A stretch of DNA of 64,000 nt from positions 54,687-118,686 of the forward strand of contig DAOTXL010000137.1 in the NCBI GenBank assembly GCA_034435455.1, read 5' to 3'. The stretch is from DAOTXL01 sp034435455. GTDB taxonomy: Bacteria > Chloroflexota > Anaerolineae > JAAYZQ01. The stretch's first letter is position 1. Each line of letters starts with the position of its first letter. The translations under genes and the position numbers were made by a program. This document shows positions 40,025 through 48,472 of the stretch, in pieces. Below the pieces are notes generated by a model. The model saw only the letters and a list, made by a program, of their open reading frames with translations, was not told the origin of the DNA and searched no databases.

Positions 40025-41209
40025 TTAGCCGCCGTACAGCGGGCTTATGCGGCGCAGCTTGGCGACGATATCGGGCAGGATCTCCAGCACGTAATCAATC
40101 TCTTCTTCGGTGTTCTCCCTGCCCAGCGTCAGCCGCAGCGAGCCGTGGGCCACCTCGTGCGGCAGGCCCATGGCCGTCAGCACGTGCGACGGCTCCAGCG
40201 AAGCGCTGGTACAGGCCGATCCGCTGCTGGCCGCCACGCCCATCAGGTCCAGGTTGAGCAGGATCGATTCCCCCTCGATATACCGAAAGACGAAACTGGC
40301 GCTGTTGGGTAGCCGCTGCGTCGGATGGCCGGTCAGTTGGCTGTCGGGGATGCGGTCCAGCACCCCGGCAATCAGCCGATCGCGCAGGCGGGCGATGCGG
40401 GCATTGGCCTCTTCCGCCTCGTCGTAGGCCAGCCGTAGGGCCGTGGCCAGGCCGACGATATACGCCACATTTTCGGTGCCGGCGCGCCGGCCGCGCTCAT
40501 GGCCGCCACCGGTCTGCATCGGCAAAAAGTGAACCCCTTTGCGGGCGTAGAGCAGGCCGATCCCTTTGGGGCCGTAGAACTTGTGCGCCGATAGCGACAG
40601 CAGGTCCACATTCAGCGCCTTCACATCCAGGCTGAGGGTGCCGCCGGCCTGGACGGCGTCGGTGTGGAACGGCACCTTGTGGGCGCGGGCAATGGCGCCG
40701 ATCTCGGCAATCGGCTCGATGGTGCCCACTTCGTTGTTGGCGTACATGATGCTGATGAGGGCTGTGTCGGGCCGGATCGCCTTTTCCACATCGGCCGGGT
40801 CCACCAGGCCGTGGCTGTCCACCGGCACATAGCTCACCTCGAAGCCGAAATATTTGACCAGTTGCTCGACGGTGTGGCCGATGGCATGGTGCTCAATGGG
40901 CGAGGTGATGAGGTGGTTCTTCCTGGCGCTGTGGCGCCGCTCCAGGGCCACGCCGCGCACGGCCAGGTTGTCGCTTTCGGTGCCGCAACTGGTAAAGATG
41001 ACCTCGGTAGGCGCGCAGTTCAGGATCTCGGCCACCGTCTGCCGGGCCTGGTCCAGCGCCTGGTGGGCTTCGCGCCCCAGGGCATAGATGCTCGACGGAT
41101 TGCCATATTTTTCCGTCCAGAAGGGCAACATCGCCTCCACCACCCGCGGGTCCACGGCGGTCGTGGCCGCGTGATCCAGGTAAACAAGCCGTTTGGTTCG
41201 GTTCTCCAT
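40025..41209 (-). CDS. Cysteine desulfurase (NifS/IscS type)
   Basis: A 394-residue PLP enzyme. YLDHAATTAVDPRV begins the fold, the PLP Lys is in SLSAHKFYGPKGIG, a His stacks on PLP in SPIEHHAI, and the persulfide Cys is in SSGSACTSASLEPSHV near residue 330. It takes sulfur from cysteine for Fe-S clusters and tRNA thiolation. It is the last gene of the Rrf2-CysE-CysK operon, six bases after cysK, so cysteine made by the operon can feed it directly. No scaffold protein (IscU/NifU) follows. Confidence 0.93.
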   Translation of the reverse strand: MENRTKRLVYLDHAATTAVDPRVVEAMLPFWTEKYGNPSSIYALGREAHQALDQARQTVAEILNCAPTEVIFTSCGTESDNLAVRGVALERRHSARKNHLITSPIEHHAIGHTVEQLVKYFGFEVSYVPVDSHGLVDPADVEKAIRPDTALISIMYANNEVGTIEPIAEIGAIARAHKVPFHTDAVQAGGTLSLDVKALNVDLLSLSAHKFYGPKGIGLLYARKGVHFLPMQTGGGHERGRRAGTENVAYIVGLATALRLAYDEAEEANARIARLRDRLIAGVLDRIPDSQLTGHPTQRLPNSASFVFRYIEGESILLNLDLMGVAASSGSACTSASLEPSHVLTAMGLPHEVAHGSLRLTLGRENTEEEIDYVLEILPDIVAKLRRISPLYGG

Positions 41210-41214
41210 CTTCC

Positions 41215-42156
41215 TTACCTCACTCCTTTATCTGCGGCCTGGTCAAACAGCCCGGTGCTGAGATACCGCTCGCCGGTGTCGGGCAGCACCACCACCACCG
41301 TCTTGTCCTCTCCCAGACGAGATGCTACCTGGAGCGCTGCCCAGGCGGCTGCGCCGGAGGAGATGCCGGCCAGAATGCCCTCTTCGCGGGCCAGGCGGCG
41401 GGCCGTTTCGGCGGCGTCGTGGTTGCTCACGCACACGATCTCGTCAATGATGCCGGTGTTGAGCACCTCCGGGATAAACCCCGCTCCGATACCCTGGATC
41501 GGGTGCTTCCCAGGCGAGCCGCCCGACAGGACCGGGGAGTCGGCCGGCTCCACGGCGACGATCCAGACGCCGGGGAGCGTATCCTTGAGGATCTCCCCTA
41601 CCCCGGTGATGGTCCCGCCGGTGCCTACACCGCCGACAAAGGCATCCACCCGGCCCACCTGGGCCAGGATCTCGGCGGCGGTGGTGCGGCGGTGCACCTC
41701 CGGGTTGGCCGGGTTCTGGAACTGTTGGGGCATAAAGTAGCCGTGATCGCGGACCAGTTCTTCTGCCCTGGCGATGGCGCCTTTCATCCCCTCCGCGCCG
41801 GGGGTCAGGATCAGCTCGGCGCCGTAGGCCTGGAGCAGTGTCCGACGCTCCAGGCTCATCGTCTCGGGCATGACCAGGAGCAGGCGGTAGCCCTTGACGG
41901 CGGCCACCATCGCCAGGCCGATGCCGGTGTTGCCGCTCGTCGGTTCGACAATGACATCGCCGGGCCGGAGCACGCCGGCTTCCTCGGCGGCCTCGATCAT
42001 CGCCAGGGCGATGCGGTCCTTGACGCTGCCGCCGGGGTTGGCCCGTTCCAGCTTGGCCCACACCGCCGCACTGCGGGGCGGTGGCAGGCGGCGCAACCGC
42101 ACCACCGGCGTGTTGCCGATCAGGTCCAGGACGGTTTCTGCTTTGACCGCTTTCAT
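41215..42156 (-). CDS. cysK: Cysteine synthase (O-acetylserine sulfhydrylase)
   Basis: A 313-residue beta-family PLP enzyme. The PLP Lys is in PGGSVKDRIAL, the substrate loop is PTSGNTGIGLAM, the phosphate cup is GVGTGGTITGVG, and the C-terminal Ser is in GISSGAAAWAAL. It makes cysteine from O-acetylserine and sulfide. Its ATG overlaps the stop of the serine acetyltransferase gene (ATGA), fitting a cysteine synthase complex. Confidence 0.94.
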   Translation of the reverse strand: MKAVKAETVLDLIGNTPVVRLRRLPPPRSAAVWAKLERANPGGSVKDRIALAMIEAAEEAGVLRPGDVIVEPTSGNTGIGLAMVAAVKGYRLLLVMPETMSLERRTLLQAYGAELILTPGAEGMKGAIARAEELVRDHGYFMPQQFQNPANPEVHRRTTAAEILAQVGRVDAFVGGVGTGGTITGVGEILKDTLPGVWIVAVEPADSPVLSGGSPGKHPIQGIGAGFIPEVLNTGIIDEIVCVSNHDAAETARRLAREEGILAGISSGAAAWAALQVASRLGEDKTVVVVLPDTGERYLSTGLFDQAADKGVR

Positions 42157-42953
42157 CCGCTTGCTTCCTCTCTTCTGGCCGCTGTCCCCAGGCAGGCAGG
42201 GGACGGCGGTTCGTCCCGATGGGCCGGGGGAGCCTGGGTCAGGTCCCGCACCTGTTTTTCCAGGGATTCGACCCGTTCTACCAGGCATTTGAGCGTCTCT
42301 ATGACGGGGTCGGGCAGGCGGCTGTGGTCCAGGGGGTCGGTTCGCTGCTCCAGCCGGCAGCCGTTGAGGCGCACCACCCGGCCGGGCACGCCGACGACCG
42401 TTGCCCCCGGCGGTACCGACTCGATGACCACCGACCCGGAACCGACCTTGGCTCCGTCGCCTACGGTGATGTTGCCCAGGATCACAGCGTGGGAGCCGAT
42501 GACCACCCCGTTGCCGATGGTGGGGTGGCGCTTGGTGCGCTCCGACGACGTGCCGCCCAGGATAGCGCCGGTGTACATCAGCACATCGTCGCCCACCTCG
42601 GCCGTCTCGCCGATCACCACCCCGGCCCCGTGGTCCACAAAGAACCTGCGTCCAATGCGCGCTCCGGGGTGGATCTCGATGCCGGTCAGGAACCGGTTGA
42701 GATGGGATACGATCCGGGCCAGGGTCAGGTGGTTGCGGTTCCACAGGCCGTGGGCGATGCGGTGCAGCCAGCAGGCGTGTAGCCCTGGATAGCAGGTCAG
42801 CACCTCGACCAGGCTGCGCGCCGCCGGGTCCTTGCGGTAAATGGTCTGGATGTCCTCGCGCAGCAGCTCCAGCCAGCGGCCAGGATGTCCTGCCCTGCGC
42901 TTCGCCTGCGCCCTGGCGCTATCTCGGTCCAGCGTTCCTACCATTTCCCCCAT
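42153..42953 (-). CDS. cysE: Serine O-acetyltransferase
   Basis: A 266-residue CysE. The helical N-terminus (ELLREDIQTIYRKDPAARS) is followed by left-handed beta-helix hexapeptides with IEIHPGARIGRRFFVDHGAGVV and GVVIGSHAVILGNIT, and PGATVVGVPGRVV. The catalytic His-Asp pair is in FVDHGAG. The C-terminus carries an extra coiled segment (VIETLKCLVERVESLEKQV). ATG 42953 or 42944 are both possible. It follows the Rrf2 gene directly and feeds cysK. Confidence 0.92.
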   Translation of the reverse strand: MGEMVGTLDRDSARAQAKRRAGHPGRWLELLREDIQTIYRKDPAARSLVEVLTCYPGLHACWLHRIAHGLWNRNHLTLARIVSHLNRFLTGIEIHPGARIGRRFFVDHGAGVVIGETAEVGDDVLMYTGAILGGTSSERTKRHPTIGNGVVIGSHAVILGNITVGDGAKVGSGSVVIESVPPGATVVGVPGRVVRLNGCRLEQRTDPLDHSRLPDPVIETLKCLVERVESLEKQVRDLTQAPPAHRDEPPSPACLGTAARREEASG

Positions 42954-42963
42954 TCGCCCACTT

Positions 42964-43365
42964 TTACTGCAGATTGGCCAGCGTGATCGCATCCAGCGTT
43001 TCCGCCAGCCGGTTGCTCACCTTTTCCCACACACTGCGCGCCGTGCACTCCTCCTCGTAGGAACAGGGAGAGCACTTGTGCTCGGCGACGCATTCCACCG
43101 GCAGGATAGAGCCTTCCAGGGCGCGGATGATGTCGCCGGCGGTAATGGCCTGTGGGGGACGGGACAAGAGATAGCCCCCCTGCACCCCCCGTCGGCTTTC
43201 CAGCAGGCCGGCGCGCCGCAGGTCAATGGCAATCTGCTCCAGGTAGGCCTGGGAGATCCCCTGGTGGCGAGCTACCTCGGCCAGTGAGACCGGACCCTGC
43301 CCAAAGCGGCGGGCAAACTCGCTCATGGCCCGCAACCCGTATAGCTCCCTGGCCGATATCCGCAC
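42964..43365 (-). CDS. Rrf2-family regulator, probable Fe-S or cysteine sensor
   Basis: A 133-residue winged-helix regulator beginning with GTG at 43365. GISQAYLEQIAIDLRRAGLLESRRGVQGGYLLSRP is the recognition and wing region (read in two halves), and three Cys in CVAEHKCSPCSYEEEC can bind an Fe-S cluster as in IscR. It heads the cysE-cysK-nifS operon and probably controls it. In Bacillus CymR is a comparable Rrf2 regulator of sulfur genes but acts through CysK. The Cys set favours direct cluster sensing. Confidence 0.88.
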   Translation of the reverse strand: MRISARELYGLRAMSEFARRFGQGPVSLAEVARHQGISQAYLEQIAIDLRRAGLLESRRGVQGGYLLSRPPQAITAGDIIRALEGSILPVECVAEHKCSPCSYEEECTARSVWEKVSNRLAETLDAITLANLQ

Positions 43366-43401
43366 CGGACCCCTCCTAATCCCTACTAAAACGTCGGGAT
43401 T

Positions 43402-43430
43402 ATTCTACCACAGGAGTCATGGGCTGTCAA
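43402..43430 (-). promoter_or_regulatory. Promoter of the sulfur operon
   Basis: Minus strand TTGACA (43425-43430), 17-base spacer, TAGAAT (43402-43407). The Rrf2 regulator may bind here. Confidence 0.7.
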
Positions 43431-43446
43431 GTAGGGTGGGTACTCA

Positions 43447-43473
43447 GGGCGTAGAGCGTAAAACGTAAGGCGT
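43447..43473. repeat. Short heptamer repeat (GCGTANA type)
   Basis: Four units with period 7 (GGCGTAG, AGCGTAA, AACGTAA, GGCGTGA) in the divergent promoter region. Confidence 0.6.
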
Positions 43474-43484
43474 GAAGGGCAACT

Positions 43485-43513
43485 TTGCGCTTTCTTGGCT
43501 TTTGGTGTATCAT
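43485..43513 (+). promoter_or_regulatory. Promoter of the acyl-CoA synthetase operon
   Basis: TTGCGC (43485-43490), 17-base spacer, TATCAT (43508-43513). GGAAAGGAGCAGA then leads to the GTG at 43530. Confidence 0.6.
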
Positions 43514-43529
43514 ATTGGAAAGGAGCAGA

Positions 43530-45626
43530 GTGCCCGTGTTGGATATGTTCTTCAATCCCCGGTCGGTGGCCGTGATCGGTGCGTCTCGGACGCCGGGCAA
43601 GTTGGGCTACACCGTGCTCCACAACATCGTCCAACACGGCTACAGGGGGGCTATCTACCCTGTCAACCCAACCGCCGATCAGATTTTGGGCCTGAAGTGC
43701 TATCCCAACATCCTGGCAGTGCCCGGCCCGGTGGACCTGGCCGTCGTAACGGTTCCGGGCAAGATCGTCCCGGCCGTTCTGACCGAATGTGGCGACAAGG
43801 GGGTCAAAGGGGCCATCGTCATCTCGGCCGGGTTCCGGGAGATGGGCCCTGAGGGCCGACACCGGGAACGCGAGATCGTCGAGATCGCCCGGCGGTATGG
43901 GATGCGGTTGATCGGCCCCAACTGCCTGGGCTTGATTGATACCGTCTCTGGGCTGAACGCCTCCTTTGCCGTGGGCATGCCCCGGCGGGGAACGATTGCC
44001 TTCCTGTCGCAATCGGGGGCGCTGTGCACCGCGGTGTTGGACATGGCCCTGGCCGAAGAGGTGGGCTTTTCCCGCTTTGTCAGCCTGGGCAACAAGGCCG
44101 ATACCGACGAAATCGCTTTTCTCGAAGCCTGGCAAGACGACCCGCACACCCGTGTTATTATGGTTTACCTGGAGGGGATCGAAAACGGCCCGGCGTTTAT
44201 GCGGGTGGCCCGGCAGGTGAGCCGTGACAAGCCGATCCTCTGCATCAAGGCGGGGACGACCGGTGCCGGCTCGCGGGCGGTTTCGCTGCATACCGGGGCG
44301 CTGGCCGGCCTGGAGCGGGCCTATGAGGCGGCCTTTCGCCAGAGTGGGGTCATCCGGGCCCGGTCCATTCAGGAACTGTTCGACTATGCCGTTGCCTTTG
44401 CCCGCCAGCCGCCGCTGCGCGATGATCGGATTGCCATTATCACCAACGCCGGCGGGCCGGGCATTATGGCGACCGATGCCTGTGAGCGGGCCGGTTTTCA
44501 ACTGGCCTCCTTTGCGCCGGAGACGATCCAGGCGTTGCGCCAGGCCCTGCCGCCGGCTGCGAGTGGGCTGAATCCGGTGGACCTGCTGGGCGACGCCCCG
44601 GCCGAGCGTTACCGCCTGGCGCTGGAGCCGGTGATCCGGGACCCGAATGTGGGGGGAGTGGTGGTCATCCTCACCCCCCAGGTCATGACCCAGGTAGAGG
44701 AGACCGCTCAGGTGATCGGCGAACTGTCGCAGCGGAGCGACCGGCCGATCCTGGGCTGTTTTATGGGCCGGGGACGGGTGGAGCCGGGCATCCGCCTGCT
44801 CAATCGCTATGGCGTGCCCAACTATCCGGTGCCCGAACGGGCGGTAGCGGCCCTGGCGGCCCTGATGCACCATCGGCGCTGGCGCGAGCGCCCGCCCCAG
44901 GCGCCGGAAAGTTTCGACCTGGACCACGGTCGGGTGCGTCGAGTGCTTGCCGACGCCCGGGCCGAAGGGCGGGTGATGCTGGGCGATGCCGAGGCCGGCG
45001 AGATCCTGGCGGCGTGTGGCATCCCCACGCCTCGCACCTTCCTGGCCGGTGACGCCGAGACCGCCGTGCGCCTGGCCGGCGAGATCGGCTTCCCGGTGGC
45101 GATCAAGGTTGCCTCGCCCGACATTCTGCACCGAACCGATGTGGGGGCCGTCCGGCTCAACGTCGCCGCGCCGGACGAGGTACGCGCTGCTTTTGACCTG
45201 ATCCTCTACCGCGCCCAACGCTACATGCCCGAGGCCGAAATCCAGGGCTGTCTGGTGCAGGAAATGGTGCCGGGCGGCAGGGAGGTCATTGTCGGCATGA
45301 GCCGCGACCCCCACTTTGGCCCGCTGATCCTGTTCGGGTGGGGGGGAGCCTATGCGGAGGTCTGCCCCGAGGTGGCGTGCCGCCTGGCTCCCTTTGACCG
45401 TCGCGAGGTCCGGGAGATGATCGCCGAGGCTCCGGCATACAACCTGCTGCGGGGGGTGCATGGGGAACGACCCTCAGACCTGGAGGCGCTGGTGGAAGCG
45501 ATGTTGCGTCTGGCGCGGTTGGCCCTGGATTTTCCAGGGATTGCCGAGTTCTCCATAAACCCCCTGACCGTCTTGGAGGAAGGCCGGGGGGTGATGGGCA
45601 TTGATATGCGGCTGGTGCTTGGATAG
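43530..45626 (+). CDS. ADP-forming acyl-CoA synthetase (alpha-beta fusion)
   Basis: A 698-residue NDP-forming synthetase. Residues 1-130 are the CoA-binding domain (SVAVIGASRTPGKLGYTVL), 150-450 the ligase domains with the phospho-His in SLHTGALAG and ITNAGGPGIMATDACER, and 480-698 an ATP-grasp beta part (FPVAIKVASPDILHRTDVG, QEMVPGGREVIVGM). It converts acetyl-CoA or another acyl-CoA, ADP and Pi to acid, CoA and ATP. GTG 43530 is chosen from its ribosome site AAAGGAG. It is the first gene of an operon with a Pta-N-like protein and enolase. Confidence 0.92.
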   Translation: MPVLDMFFNPRSVAVIGASRTPGKLGYTVLHNIVQHGYRGAIYPVNPTADQILGLKCYPNILAVPGPVDLAVVTVPGKIVPAVLTECGDKGVKGAIVISAGFREMGPEGRHREREIVEIARRYGMRLIGPNCLGLIDTVSGLNASFAVGMPRRGTIAFLSQSGALCTAVLDMALAEEVGFSRFVSLGNKADTDEIAFLEAWQDDPHTRVIMVYLEGIENGPAFMRVARQVSRDKPILCIKAGTTGAGSRAVSLHTGALAGLERAYEAAFRQSGVIRARSIQELFDYAVAFARQPPLRDDRIAIITNAGGPGIMATDACERAGFQLASFAPETIQALRQALPPAASGLNPVDLLGDAPAERYRLALEPVIRDPNVGGVVVILTPQVMTQVEETAQVIGELSQRSDRPILGCFMGRGRVEPGIRLLNRYGVPNYPVPERAVAALAALMHHRRWRERPPQAPESFDLDHGRVRRVLADARAEGRVMLGDAEAGEILAACGIPTPRTFLAGDAETAVRLAGEIGFPVAIKVASPDILHRTDVGAVRLNVAAPDEVRAAFDLILYRAQRYMPEAEIQGCLVQEMVPGGREVIVGMSRDPHFGPLILFGWGGAYAEVCPEVACRLAPFDRREVREMIAEAPAYNLLRGVHGERPSDLEALVEAMLRLARLALDFPGIAEFSINPLTVLEEGRGVMGIDMRLVLG

Positions 45627-45703
45627 CTTGAGGGGGTGAGAAAAGAGCAGCATACCGGTTTACGTTCCGTGTGGTGCATGCGAATTGCTATCGGGAGGGA
45701 TGG

Positions 45704-46801
45704 ATGGTAACACTATACATCACGTCAACAGAGACATTTTCAGGTAAAAGCGCCCTGTGCGTGGGCCTGGCCAGGCGTATGCAACGCGATGGTCTGTCCG
45801 TCGGCTATATGAAGCCGTTGAGCACGGGGGCGCGGCTGGCGGCGGGCCTGGTGGATGAGGATGCCGAGTTCTTCAAACAGGCTCTTGGCCTGCCCGATGC
45901 GGTGGAAGACATGGCGCCGGTGGGCATTGCGCCTCGCACTGTGGAGGCTATCCTGCGCGGGGAGAAAACGACCGATTACGTTGCCCGGCTCAAGGCGGCC
46001 TACAACCGCATCGCCCAGGGGCGCGACGTGGTCATCCTGGAAGGGGGGGGCAGCCTGCGCGAGGGATATCTGATCAACCTGCCCACCCCTTATGTGTCTC
46101 GGATGTTCAACGCCCGGGAGCTGGTGGTCGTCAAGTACGACAACGAACTGCAGGTGGTGGACGATTCCCTCACGGCTCAGGCGCGGCTGAGGGAGTCGCT
46201 CATCGGCGTGGTGTTGAACGCCATCCCTCGCCCTCGGATGCCCTTCGTCCAGGAGCTGGTCAAGCCGGCGTTGGAGCAGCGGGGGGTGCCCGTCCTGGCC
46301 GTCCTGCCTCAGGAGCGCCTGTTGCTATCGGTCAGTGTGAGGGAGCTGGCCGAGCTATTGTCGGGCGAGATCCTGTGTGCGGCTGACAAGACCGATGAAC
46401 TGGTGGAGCACCTGATGGTCGGGGCCATGAGTGTGGATTCGGCGCTGTTCTACTTTCGGCGCAAGCCCAACAAGGCGGTCATCACCGGCGGCGACCGGCC
46501 CGACATCCAGTTGGCGGCGTTGGAAACCAGCACCCGTTGCCTGATCCTCACCGGCAACCTGCGCCCCAGCCCCATCATCCTCGGCCGGGCAGAGGAGGTT
46601 GGCGTGCCCATGATCCTGGTCCGGCACGATACCCTCAGCGCCGTAGAGGTGATCGAGCGTTTCTTTGGCAAGACCCGCTTTCATCAGGAAAAAAAGGTGG
46701 AGCGATTCGAGGAGATGCTGGAGGACCGGTTCGATTTTGCACGGTTGTATGCGGCTCTCAATATCCAATATCCAATATACCAAGCAGAGGAGGAAAAATA
46801 A
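45704..46801 (+). CDS. Pta-N-terminal-like protein: BioD-type P-loop plus DRTGG domain
   Basis: A 365-residue protein corresponding to the regulatory N-terminal half of long phosphotransacetylases but without the catalytic Pta domain. Residues 1-215 are a dethiobiotin synthetase-like P-loop domain (STETFSGKSALCVGLARRM; VVILEGGGSLREG). Residues 215-330 are DRTGG-like (MVGAMSVDSALFYFRRKPNKAVITGGDRPD, where the two parts are contiguous; the named motif appears as TGGDRPD). Such proteins are thought to sense ligands and modulate acetyl-phosphate or acetyl-CoA metabolism. It lies between the ADP-forming synthetase and enolase genes. Confidence 0.82.
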   Translation: MVTLYITSTETFSGKSALCVGLARRMQRDGLSVGYMKPLSTGARLAAGLVDEDAEFFKQALGLPDAVEDMAPVGIAPRTVEAILRGEKTTDYVARLKAAYNRIAQGRDVVILEGGGSLREGYLINLPTPYVSRMFNARELVVVKYDNELQVVDDSLTAQARLRESLIGVVLNAIPRPRMPFVQELVKPALEQRGVPVLAVLPQERLLLSVSVRELAELLSGEILCAADKTDELVEHLMVGAMSVDSALFYFRRKPNKAVITGGDRPDIQLAALETSTRCLILTGNLRPSPIILGRAEEVGVPMILVRHDTLSAVEVIERFFGKTRFHQEKKVERFEEMLEDRFDFARLYAALNIQYPIYQAEEEK

Positions 46802-48087
46802 TGACCGGCATCGAAGAGATTATCGCGCGCGAGATCCTTGACTCGCGGGGAAACCCCACGATCGAGGTGGAAGTGCAACTGGAAGGCGGAGCGATAGGCC
46901 GGGCGGCGGTGCCTTCGGGTGCCTCTACCGGCGCCCACGAAGCCGTAGAACTGCGCGATGAGGACCCCAAACGCTATGGCGGCAAGGGGGTGCTCCAGGC
47001 GGTGGAAAATGTCAACGACATTATTGCCGGGGAACTGTGGGGGTTCGATGCCCTGGACCAGGTGGCCCTGGACAAGGCCCTGATCGAGCTGGACGGCACG
47101 GCCAACAAGGGCCGCCTGGGGGCCAATGCCATCCTGGGGGTCAGTCTGGCCGCGGCCAAAGCCGCCGCCGAGGCGTTGGGGCTGCCGCTCTATCGCTACA
47201 TCGGCGGGGTGGCGGCGCGGACCCTGCCGGTGCCGATGATGAACATCCTCAACGGCGGCAAACATGCCGTGGACGGCCCCGATTTCCAGGAGTTTATGGC
47301 CATGCCGGTGGGCGCACCCTCCTTTGCCGAGGCGCTGCGCTGGGGGGCCGAGACCTATCACACCTTGAAAAAGGTGCTCAAGAAAAAGGGCTACAGCACC
47401 AGCATCGGCGACGAAGGCGGCTTTGCCCCGTCGCTCAAGTCCAACGAAGAGGCCATCGAGCTGATCGTCGAGGCTATCCAGCAGGCGGGCTACCGACCGG
47501 GAGTGGACATCTGGGTCGCCCTGGACCCGGCAGCCAGCGAGGTGTTCGAAGAGGGCAGGTATGTCCTGAAGAAGGAGGGGCGCACCCTCAGCGGCGCCGA
47601 GATGGTCGAATTTTACGCAGCCTGGGTGGAAAAGTATCCGATCCTCTCGATTGAAGATGGCCTGGCCGAGGACGACTGGGAATCGTGGGTGCTCATGTGC
47701 CGGCGGCTGGGCGATCGGATCCAGATCGTCGGGGACGACTTGCTGGTCACCAATGTCGAACGGCTCAAGCGAGGTATCGAGCTCAGGGCGGCCAACAGCA
47801 TCCTCATCAAGCTCAACCAGATCGGCACGCTGACCGAGACGCTGGCCGCCATCGAGATGGCCAAACGGGCCGGCTGGACGGCCGTCGTCTCCCACCGCTC
47901 CGGCGAGACGGAAGACACGACCATTGCCGACCTGGTGGTGGCGACCAACGCCGGACAGATCAAGACCGGCGCGCCCTGCCGCAGCGACCGGGTGGCCAAG
48001 TTCAACCAACTGCTGCGCATCGAAGAGGAGCTGGGCGAGGCGGCGATCTATGCCGGCCTGGGGGCCTTCTACAACCTCAGGCGCTGA
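46801..48087 (+). CDS. eno: Enolase
   Basis: A 428-residue enolase. Family blocks are AREILDSRGNPTIEVEV, VPSGASTGAHEAVELRD, the catalytic Glu in GDEGGFAPSL, metal ligands in WVALDPAASE, SIEDGLAEDDW and VGDDLLVTN, the catalytic Lys in ILIKLNQIGT and SHRSGETEDTTIADLVV. It interconverts 2-phosphoglycerate and phosphoenolpyruvate. Its ATG overlaps the stop of the preceding gene (TAATG). The last 30 codons are duplicated, diverged, in the next gene. Confidence 0.96.
   Translation: MTGIEEIIAREILDSRGNPTIEVEVQLEGGAIGRAAVPSGASTGAHEAVELRDEDPKRYGGKGVLQAVENVNDIIAGELWGFDALDQVALDKALIELDGTANKGRLGANAILGVSLAAAKAAAEALGLPLYRYIGGVAARTLPVPMMNILNGGKHAVDGPDFQEFMAMPVGAPSFAEALRWGAETYHTLKKVLKKKGYSTSIGDEGGFAPSLKSNEEAIELIVEAIQQAGYRPGVDIWVALDPAASEVFEEGRYVLKKEGRTLSGAEMVEFYAAWVEKYPILSIEDGLAEDDWESWVLMCRRLGDRIQIVGDDLLVTNVERLKRGIELRAANSILIKLNQIGTLTETLAAIEMAKRAGWTAVVSHRSGETEDTTIADLVVATNAGQIKTGAPCRSDRVAKFNQLLRIEEELGEAAIYAGLGAFYNLRR
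47994..48084. repeat. Enolase 3' end, first copy of a ~90-bp diverged direct repeat
   Basis: It aligns without gaps to 48323-48413 (offset 329) at roughly 80-85 percent identity. Both copies are read in frame and give the same peptide pattern, FN-x2-LRIEEE-x-GEAA-x-YAG. Confidence 0.88.
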
Positions 48088-48104
48088 TTGAGAGGCAGGC
48101 AGCA

Positions 48105-48431
48105 ATGAAGAGCAGCCCGATTATCCCGACTTATGAGGTCGAAGTCCAGCCTGGTGAGAGGCTGGCCCTGCCCGAGCCGCTTGTTGAGAGCATTGGGGCA
48201 GGGCGCTGGATTATCACCGTACAACCTGCTGTCATGGGAATCCCGGTTACCCCGATCCGCGATCATGCCGCTTTCCTGAACAGCTATACATCAGAAGACG
48301 AAGGGTTGTATGATGACTATCCGGCCAGGTTCAACCCACCGCTGCGCATCGAAGAGGAGCCGGGCGAGGCAGCGCTGTACGCGGGCATGGGAGCGTTCTA
48401 CAACATCAGGCACGGACAATCTGGCCTCTAG
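48105..48431 (+). CDS. AbrB/MazE-like small protein fused to a copy of the enolase C-terminus
   Basis: A 108-residue protein from ATG 48105, 17 bases after the enolase stop. Residues 10-45 (YEVEVQPGERLALPEP, SIGAGRWIITVQP) look like a swapped-hairpin AbrB/MazE antitoxin domain, although no toxin gene is present. Residues 76-104 (RFNPPLRIEEEPGEAALYAG and onward) repeat the enolase C-terminus with about 22 of 31 identities. The chimeric structure suggests that an inserted antitoxin gene lost its own stop and now reads into the duplicated enolase tail. Function is unknown. Confidence 0.65.
   Translation: MKSSPIIPTYEVEVQPGERLALPEPLVESIGAGRWIITVQPAVMGIPVTPIRDHAAFLNSYTSEDEGLYDDYPARFNPPLRIEEEPGEAALYAGMGAFYNIRHGQSGL
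48323..48413. repeat. Enolase 3' end, second diverged copy
   Basis: The counterpart of 47994-48084, now forming the C-terminus of the AbrB-like gene. Substitutions are mostly third-position or conservative, so the copy has probably stayed under coding constraint. Confidence 0.85.
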
Positions 48432-48472
48432 CACCTGACAACGAACCATTCTGAAGTGGGGACCTGGCCGGA

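Noticed and set aside
43386..45461. A 691-codon minus-strand frame opposite the acyl-CoA synthetase
   Set aside because: Its composition (Gly, His, Arg, Gln) is that of an antisense shadow and the plus strand encodes a complete, well-conserved enzyme with promoter and ribosome site.
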